DNA of 64,000 nt, from assembly GCF_003363265.1 (NCBI RefSeq), contig NZ_QRBF01000001.1:1148451-1212450 (forward strand), given 5' to 3'. The notes under the pieces are model-generated. The model ran no database searches and was not told the origin of the DNA. It worked only from the letters and a program-made list of their open reading frames with translations. Positions 58,632-64,000 of this stretch are shown here, piece by piece; the first letter of the stretch is position 1; each line of letters opens with the position of its first letter. This stretch comes from Dyella psychrodurans (GTDB lineage: Bacteria; Pseudomonadota; Gammaproteobacteria; Xanthomonadales; Rhodanobacteraceae). The position numbers and the translations under genes were made by a program.

Positions 58632-61600
58632 ATGCCGAATCCGATCAGTCACCCGCCCCTTCCCACCACTCCCAAGCACCGCCGCTTCTGGACCCCGCCA
58701 CACGGTTCTGCGCGGGCCCTGCTGGTCGCCGAGGCCGCGCAGTCGCACGACGGCCTGCTGGTGGTGGTGACCCGCGATACGCAGCGCGCGCACGCGCTGG
58801 AAGACGAGCTGCGCATCTTCGCCGGTTCGCTGCCGGTGCTGCATTTCGCGGACTGGGAAACGCTGCCCTACGACGTCTTCAGCCCCCATCCCGATATTGT
58901 TTCCCAGCGTGTCGCCACGCTGTATCAGCTGCCGAGCGTGAAGCGCGGCGTGCTGGTGGTGTCGGCCGCCACGCTGATGCAGCGGATCGCACCACGCACG
59001 CATATCACCGGCTCCGGCCTGATGCTGCGCAAGGGGCAGAAGCTGGATCTGGCCGCCGAACAGCGCCGGCTCGAAGCATCCGGTTATCGCCATGTTCCGC
59101 AGGTCGCCGAACCCGGCGACTTCGCGGTGCGCGGCGCCTTGATCGACATCTATCCGATGGGCGCGGCCGAACCCTATCGCATCGAGCTGTTCGATGACGA
59201 AGTGGAATCGATCCGCAGCTTCGATCCGGAAACGCAGCGCTCGCAGCAACAGGTCGAGAAAATCGAATTGCTGCCTGCACGCGAATTTCCGGTCACTGAC
59301 GAGGCGGCCAAGGCCTTCCGCAGCCGCCTGCGCGAACGTTTCCCGATCGACGTGCGCCGCTGTCCGTTGTATCAGGACATGAAGGAAGGCGTGACGCCCG
59401 GCGGCATCGAATACTACCTGCCGCTGTTCTTCGAGCAGACCGCCACGCTGTTCGACTATCTCGCCGACGATGCGCTGTTCGTGCTCGGCGAGGGAACCGG
59501 CGAAGCGGCCGAACAATTCTGGACGCAGACGGCCGAACGCTACGATCAGCGCGCGCACGATATCGAGCGTCCGGTGCTGCCGCCGCTTGAGCTGTACCTC
59601 TCGCCCGAACAACTGCGCGAGCAGCTCAACAAGCGCCTGCGTGCGGAAGTGGTCGACAGCAGCCACGAACACGCCGTCTCCGTCGGCACGCAGCCGGCCC
59701 CGGAATTGCCGCTCAATCGCAAGGGCGAAGAACCGGGCACGTCGCTGCGGCACTTCATCGACAACTATCCGGGACGCGTGCTGATCGCCGCCGATTCGGC
59801 CGGACGGCGCGAAGCCCTGCTCGAACAACTGGCCACTGCCGGCCTGAAGCCGCAGATCGTCGAAGGCTGGCGAGCCTTCCTCGACGACGCCACCCGGCTT
59901 GCCATCAGCATTGCGCCGCTGGAACAAGGCTTCGCGTTGACGAAGCCCGCGATTACCGTGCTCACCGAACGCGAATTGTTCGGCGAGCGCGTGCGCACCG
60001 AACGCAAGCGCCGGCGTGGCGCGGCGCGCGATCCCGAGTCGATCATCCGCGATCTCACGGAACTCTCCGTCGGCTCGCCCATCGTGCACGTCGATCACGG
60101 CGTGGGTCGTTACCAGGGCCTGATTTCGATGGAACTCGGCGGCATGGAAGGCGAGTTCCTCACCATCGAATACGCCAAGGGCGACAAGCTCTATGTGCCG
60201 GTGGCGCAGCTGGGCCTGGTCAGCCGCTACTCCGGCACGGCGCCAGAACTGGCACCGCTGCATTCGCTGGGTGGCGATGCATGGGAGCGCGCTCGCAAGA
60301 GAGCTGCCGAGAAAGTACGCGACGTCGCCGCCGAGTTGCTGGCGATTTATGCGCAGCGAGAAGCACGCGGCGGCGAATCGCTGCCGATCGACCGTCAACT
60401 GGTCGAGGAATTCGGCAGCACCTTTCCGTTCGAGGAAACGCCGGATCAGCTCTACGCCATCGATGCCGTATTGAACGATCTGGCCGCGCCGCGCGCGATG
60501 GATCGCGTCATCTGCGGCGATGTGGGTTTCGGCAAGACCGAAGTCGCACTGCGTGCCGCGTTTGCCGCCGCGACAGCGGGCAAGCAAGTGGCGGTACTGG
60601 TGCCGACCACCCTGCTCGCGCAACAGCACTACCGCAATTTCGCCGACCGCTTCGCCGACTGGCCGGTGCGGGTGGATGTGCTGTCGCGCTTCCGCTCGAC
60701 CAAGGAAGTGAACGAAGCACTGAAGCGCCTGGCGGACGGACACATCGACGTGATCGTCGGCACGCACAAACTGCTGCAGCCGGATATCAAGTTCAAGCAG
60801 CTCGGCCTGGTCATCGTGGACGAGGAACAGCGTTTCGGCGTGCGCCAGAAGGAACAGTTGAAAAAACTGCGCGCCGAAGTGGACCTGCTTACCATGACCG
60901 CCACGCCGATTCCGCGCACGCTGAACATGGCGATGAGCGGTCTGCGCGATCTGTCGCTGATCGCCACACCGCCGGCGCATCGCATGGCCGTGCGCACGTT
61001 TATTTCGGCGTGGGAACCCGCGCTGATTCGCGAAGCTTTCCAGCGCGAACTGCAGCGCGGTGGTCAGGTATATTTCCTCCATAACGAAGTGGAAAGCATC
61101 GAACGTACCGCACGCGAATTGCAGGAACTGATTCCCGACGCGCGCATCGGCATCGCCCATGGCCAGATGCCAGAACGCGAGCTGGAACAGGTGATGGCGG
61201 ATTTCCATCGCCAGCGTTTCAACGTTCTGGCGTGCACCACCATCATCGAAACCGGCATCGATATTCCCACGGCCAACACCATCATCATCAACCGCGCGGA
61301 CCGTTTCGGCCTCGCGCAGCTGCACCAGTTGCGCGGACGCGTGGGACGCTCGCATCACCGCGCCTATGCGTACCTGATCGTGCCGGATCGCAAGGCGATC
61401 ACCGCCGATGCGGAAAAGCGACTGGAAGCGCTCGCATCGTTGGAAGAACTGGGCGCCGGTTTTACGCTGGCAACGCACGACCTGGAGATTCGCGGCGCGG
61501 GCGAATTGCTGGGCGACGAACAATCCGGCCAGATCCAGGAAATCGGTTTCGGACTCTACACGGAACTGCTGGAACGCGCCGTGCGTGCACTCAAATCCGG

Positions 61601-62087
61601 CAAGGTGCCGGACTTCGATCTGAGCAGCGAACACGAAACCGAAGTAGAACTGCACCTGCCTGCGCTGATCCCTGACGATTACCTGCCCGACGTGCACACG
61701 CGCCTGACGCTGTACAAGCGCATCGCCAGCGCACGCGACGAGGAAACGCTGCGCGAACTGCAAGTGGAAATGATCGATCGCTTCGGCCTGCTGCCCGATG
61801 CCGTCAAGCAATTGTTCGCCATCGCCGGGTTGAAGTTGATGGCTACGCCGCTGGGGATTCGCAAGCTCGACTTTGGTGCCAATGGTGGACGCGTGACGTT
61901 CCGCGAAAAGCCCGATGTCGATCCGATGGCGGTGATCCGCCTCATCCAGAGCCATCCGCGCGTCTACAAGCTGGACGGACAGGACAAGCTGAAGGTGAAC
62001 ATGGAATTGCCCGGCGGCATCGAACGCATCCGGGCGGCCGAGGATATTCTCGGCCGGCTGGGTGCACGCAAAGTGGCCGCGGCTTGA
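58632..62087 (+). CDS. mfd: Transcription-repair coupling factor
   Basis: A 1151-residue Mfd, the normal length. It removes stalled RNA polymerase at lesions and recruits UvrA. N-terminal UvrB-like modules (DTQRAHALEDELRIFAGSLP, LHFADWETLPYDVFSPHPDI) are followed by the RNA-polymerase-interacting domain (VHVDHGVGRYQGLISMELGG) and the translocase motor with Walker A GDVGFGKTEVAL, DEEQ box VIVDEEQRFGV, TATPIPRTLNMAMSGLRDLS and GRVGRSHHRAYAYL. The C-terminal TRCF domain holds LHLPALIPDDYLPDVHTRLT. The ATG at 58632 is preferred over an upstream TTG; no strong Shine-Dalgarno is visible. Confidence 0.97.
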   Translation: MPNPISHPPLPTTPKHRRFWTPPHGSARALLVAEAAQSHDGLLVVVTRDTQRAHALEDELRIFAGSLPVLHFADWETLPYDVFSPHPDIVSQRVATLYQLPSVKRGVLVVSAATLMQRIAPRTHITGSGLMLRKGQKLDLAAEQRRLEASGYRHVPQVAEPGDFAVRGALIDIYPMGAAEPYRIELFDDEVESIRSFDPETQRSQQQVEKIELLPAREFPVTDEAAKAFRSRLRERFPIDVRRCPLYQDMKEGVTPGGIEYYLPLFFEQTATLFDYLADDALFVLGEGTGEAAEQFWTQTAERYDQRAHDIERPVLPPLELYLSPEQLREQLNKRLRAEVVDSSHEHAVSVGTQPAPELPLNRKGEEPGTSLRHFIDNYPGRVLIAADSAGRREALLEQLATAGLKPQIVEGWRAFLDDATRLAISIAPLEQGFALTKPAITVLTERELFGERVRTERKRRRGAARDPESIIRDLTELSVGSPIVHVDHGVGRYQGLISMELGGMEGEFLTIEYAKGDKLYVPVAQLGLVSRYSGTAPELAPLHSLGGDAWERARKRAAEKVRDVAAELLAIYAQREARGGESLPIDRQLVEEFGSTFPFEETPDQLYAIDAVLNDLAAPRAMDRVICGDVGFGKTEVALRAAFAAATAGKQVAVLVPTTLLAQQHYRNFADRFADWPVRVDVLSRFRSTKEVNEALKRLADGHIDVIVGTHKLLQPDIKFKQLGLVIVDEEQRFGVRQKEQLKKLRAEVDLLTMTATPIPRTLNMAMSGLRDLSLIATPPAHRMAVRTFISAWEPALIREAFQRELQRGGQVYFLHNEVESIERTARELQELIPDARIGIAHGQMPERELEQVMADFHRQRFNVLACTTIIETGIDIPTANTIIINRADRFGLAQLHQLRGRVGRSHHRAYAYLIVPDRKAITADAEKRLEALASLEELGAGFTLATHDLEIRGAGELLGDEQSGQIQEIGFGLYTELLERAVRALKSGKVPDFDLSSEHETEVELHLPALIPDDYLPDVHTRLTLYKRIASARDEETLRELQVEMIDRFGLLPDAVKQLFAIAGLKLMATPLGIRKLDFGANGGRVTFREKPDVDPMAVIRLIQSHPRVYKLDGQDKLKVNMELPGGIERIRAAEDILGRLGARKVAAA

Positions 62088-62103
62088 AGGCGCGCGAACA
62101 GGC

Positions 62104-63081
62104 CTAGTTCGCGCCGCTTCGCGTCAGGTATTGCAGGCTGAACAAGCCTTCGGGATCCGTCCACACATGCTGGACGGCAAGTCCGGCGATCGCAGCCAAC
62201 GCAGCGAAATCCTCAAGCGAGTATTTGCAGCTGTATTCCACCAGCATCGCTTCGTCTTCGCGAAACAACACCTGCAATCTCCCCACGCGCACGCGTTGTT
62301 CGCGCTCGCTGACGATATGCGTTTCGATGCGTCCGGCCATCGCGTTGTAGCGCGCACGATGGCGGAACGCGCCGAGCTCGAAATTGCAGCCCAGTTCGCG
62401 ATTCAATCGCGCGAGCATGTTGAGCGTGAATGCCTCGGTGATGCCGGCGCGATCGTTGTAAGCGGCCTCGATGATGGCGCGATCCTTCTTCAGATCCGCG
62501 CCGACAAGAATGCCGCCGTTGTCGCCCATTTCACCGCGCATCTTGCGCAGCAGCTGTGCCGCTTCGCGTTCGTCGAAATTGCCGATGGTGGAGCCCGGAA
62601 AATAAATCACCGTGCGGCGCGGTGCGCGCGGCGGCACGGGCAGCCGCAACGGCCGCGTGAAATCCACGGAAAGCTGTTGAATGGGCAGCTCCGGGAAGTA
62701 TTGCGCCATGCGCTCGCCGCTGAGCCGCAACGCTTCCGAGGCAAGTTCCACGGGCACCCAGGCCACCGGCGCTTCGAGACGTTCCAGCAACAGTCGCGTC
62801 TTGATCGCATGCCCGCTTCCATATTCGACCAGACGCGCGTCCGGCCCCAGTACATCGGCGATATCGCCGGCGTGTTCTTTCAACAACGCGATCTCGGCAC
62901 GCGTGAGGTAATACTCGGGCTGTTCGCAGATCTGCTCGAACAACGCGGAGCCTTGATCGTCGTAGAACAGCCAGGATGGCAATCGCTTGGGCTGCGAACG
63001 CAAACCGCGCTGAACAACCTGAAGCAAGGCGTTATCGGGCGGACGTTGTTCGTCCCGCACGAGATAGGCTTGTACGCTCAT
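62104..63081 (-). CDS. egtD: L-histidine N-alpha-methyltransferase, ergothioneine biosynthesis
   Basis: A 325-residue SAM-dependent enzyme that trimethylates histidine to hercynine. PKRLPSWLFYDDQGSALFEQ and ICEQPEYYLTRAEIALLKEH are the EgtD N-terminal signature; LVEYGSGHAIKTRLLLERL binds SAM, and YFPGSTIGNFDEREAAQLLR and GGILVGADLKKDRAIIEAAY follow. Length matches mycobacterial EgtD (321). Its ATG overlaps the stop of the upstream egtB gene (ATGA), so the two are translated together. It is convergent with mfd, 16 bp apart. Confidence 0.96.
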   Translation of the reverse strand: MSVQAYLVRDEQRPPDNALLQVVQRGLRSQPKRLPSWLFYDDQGSALFEQICEQPEYYLTRAEIALLKEHAGDIADVLGPDARLVEYGSGHAIKTRLLLERLEAPVAWVPVELASEALRLSGERMAQYFPELPIQQLSVDFTRPLRLPVPPRAPRRTVIYFPGSTIGNFDEREAAQLLRKMRGEMGDNGGILVGADLKKDRAIIEAAYNDRAGITEAFTLNMLARLNRELGCNFELGAFRHRARYNAMAGRIETHIVSEREQRVRVGRLQVLFREDEAMLVEYSCKYSLEDFAALAAIAGLAVQHVWTDPEGLFSLQYLTRSGAN

Positions 63082-64000
63082 CGGTCCTTTCCCAATCGGA
63101 TGCCCGCAAACTGCCAGCGGGCATGGGGCGGAAAAAAGTTGCGGTAGCTGGTGCGAATGTGGTCATGCGGTGTTGCGCAGGAACCACCGCGCAATACCCA
63201 TTGGCCGTTCATGAATTTGCCGTTGTACTCGCCCAGCGCACCGGGCAAGGGTTTGAAGCCCGGATAGTTCACGTAGGGCGAAGCGGTCCATTCCCACACG
63301 TCGCCATACATTTGCTGCAGGCCTTCACCGTGCGCTGGGGCGATGGGATGAAAATGATGTGCTTCCTGGAAATTGCCCTTCACGGGCAGATCCGCCGCGG
63401 CGTCTTCCCATTCGGCTTCGGTAGGCAAACGCGCGCCTGCCCAGCGTGCGAACGCGTCGGCTTCGAAATAGCTGATGTGGCATACCGGCGCCTGCGGGTC
63501 CAGCTCGCGAATGCCGGCGAGCGTGAATTCGCTGGACAGATCCTCTTGCCAGTACAGCGGTCGTTGCCAACCTTCGCGCTGTACGGTCGCCCAACCATCG
63601 GAAAGCCATAGGCTGGCTTCGCGATAACCGCCTTCGCGCACGAATGCCAGGTATTCGCTGTTGGTAACCAGGCGGTTGGCCAGCAAATGGGCCGTCAACC
63701 AAGTGCGATGCCGCGGCGTTTCATTGTCATAGGCAAAGCCGCTGCCGTCGCGATGGCCTATCTCAACCGGACCTTCGCGGCCTGGTAGAAAATGCAAGGG
63801 CGAGGATTTGCTCCCGCTCGCGGGTGCGGTTGTATCTCTGTAGACAGGACGCAACGGATTGGACCAGAACGCATGCTTGAGATCGGTAAGCAACAATTCC
63901 TGATGCTGCTGCTCGTGCTGCAGGCCCAATTCGATGCGGTCGGCAAGCGCCGCATCGAGGCCGCGTGCGATGAGTTCGCCGACCGCTTCATCGATACGCG
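63078..64000 (-). CDS. egtB: EgtB-type ergothioneine sulfoxide synthase, partial (cut by window edge)
   Basis: The C-terminal 306 codons are present; the 5' end lies beyond the right edge. The enzyme is a non-haem iron oxygenase that joins hercynine with a thiol. Seen are the helical metal-site segment LGLQHEQQHQELLLTDLKHA with HxxxHxE, then the FGE-sulfatase-like catalytic domain: GLQQMYGDVWEWTASPYVNY, PGALGEYNGKFMNGQWVLRG and GGSCATPHDHIRTSYRNFFP. Translation is coupled to egtD. No egtC or egtE is seen in the window. Confidence 0.95.
   Translation of the reverse strand, partial: RIDEAVGELIARGLDAALADRIELGLQHEQQHQELLLTDLKHAFWSNPLRPVYRDTTAPASGSKSSPLHFLPGREGPVEIGHRDGSGFAYDNETPRHRTWLTAHLLANRLVTNSEYLAFVREGGYREASLWLSDGWATVQREGWQRPLYWQEDLSSEFTLAGIRELDPQAPVCHISYFEADAFARWAGARLPTEAEWEDAAADLPVKGNFQEAHHFHPIAPAHGEGLQQMYGDVWEWTASPYVNYPGFKPLPGALGEYNGKFMNGQWVLRGGSCATPHDHIRTSYRNFFPPHARWQFAGIRLGKDR

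Noticed and set aside
58617-61955. A very long open frame (about 1100 codons) antisense to mfd
   Set aside because: It mirrors the codon structure of mfd in GC-rich DNA, is rich in His/Arg/Gln, has no family features, and mfd is unmistakable on the other strand.
1-64000. tRNA, rRNA, CRISPR arrays, prophage or intact transposons
   Set aside because: No regularly spaced repeats, transposase, integrase or structural phage genes, and no tRNA-like cloverleaf, were noticed on reading; a tRNAscan or CRISPR search could not be run.

Overview
The window is about 64 kb of GC-rich DNA from a Gram-negative chromosome. The gene content suggests a gammaproteobacterium of the Lysobacterales (Xanthomonadales), perhaps a Rhodanobacteraceae member such as Dyella or Luteibacter. 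The basis is a long TonB-dependent receptor with a Pro/Thr/Gln-rich leader region, FecI/FecR and zinc-finger ECF systems, a BigR-type persulfide operon, Slp and TorF outer-membrane proteins, and an egtBD pair. The taxonomic call is inference. I saw no rRNA, tRNA, CRISPR array, phage or intact insertion sequence.

Layout. 0-5 kb: short-chain dehydrogenases and an NmrA-like oxidoreductase, each beside a divergent LysR regulator. 4.1-6.5 kb: an unusual overlapping leftward operon of TetR, a lone receiver domain, an ion channel and MarR. 6.9-11.7 kb: a complete EmrAB/outer-membrane-factor efflux operon with an internal MarR gene. 11.8-13.6 kb: an orphan DUF2384-like protein and phaP-phaB of polyhydroxybutyrate metabolism. 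13.7-18 kb: a divergent pair of VOC proteins (one apparently Tat-exported), a CPBP membrane protein, a SnoaL-like protein, a 3-methyladenine glycosylase and a lipoprotein. 18.2-24 kb: a second efflux operon (HlyD, MFS, OMF, plus an aldo/keto reductase) under a divergent TetR. 24-30.5 kb: two divergent secreted paralogues, a MocR/PdxR-type regulator, a carboxymuconolactone-decarboxylase-like protein with an XRE regulator, then nsrR and hmp for nitric oxide defence with a clear NsrR operator. 30.8-34 kb: a TonB-dependent receptor. 34.6-36.8 kb: the YeeE/YedE-Blh-BigR persulfide operon. 37.4-44.3 kb: a GT9 glycosyltransferase, a PAP2 phosphatase, a PHP-type metallohydrolase, a small secreted protein, FecR/FecI and a lipase-like hydrolase. 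44.7-48 kb: a translationally coupled ECF sigma, anti-sigma, subtilase lipoprotein and TorF operon. 48-64 kb: a beta-propeller protein, periplasmic cyclophilin, AsmA, EamA transporter, LysR/oxidoreductase pair, rlmJ, slp, CDF transporter, GNAT, mfd and egtD/egtB (egtB cut by the right edge).

Most unusual observation: in the ECF operon the periplasmic part of the anti-sigma factor looks like a subtilisin propeptide (I9-type) domain. It resembles the propeptide region of the subtilase encoded next to it. This suggests that the protease and the anti-sigma factor share a recognition module and that envelope protease state may be signalled to the sigma factor. The claim rests on reading the two sequences and needs structure prediction and profile searches.

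The left two thirds is dominated by small regulator-plus-target modules for detoxification (efflux, NO, persulfide, aldehydes or quinones), typical of an accessory, environment-facing region. The right third is closer to conserved chromosomal backbone.
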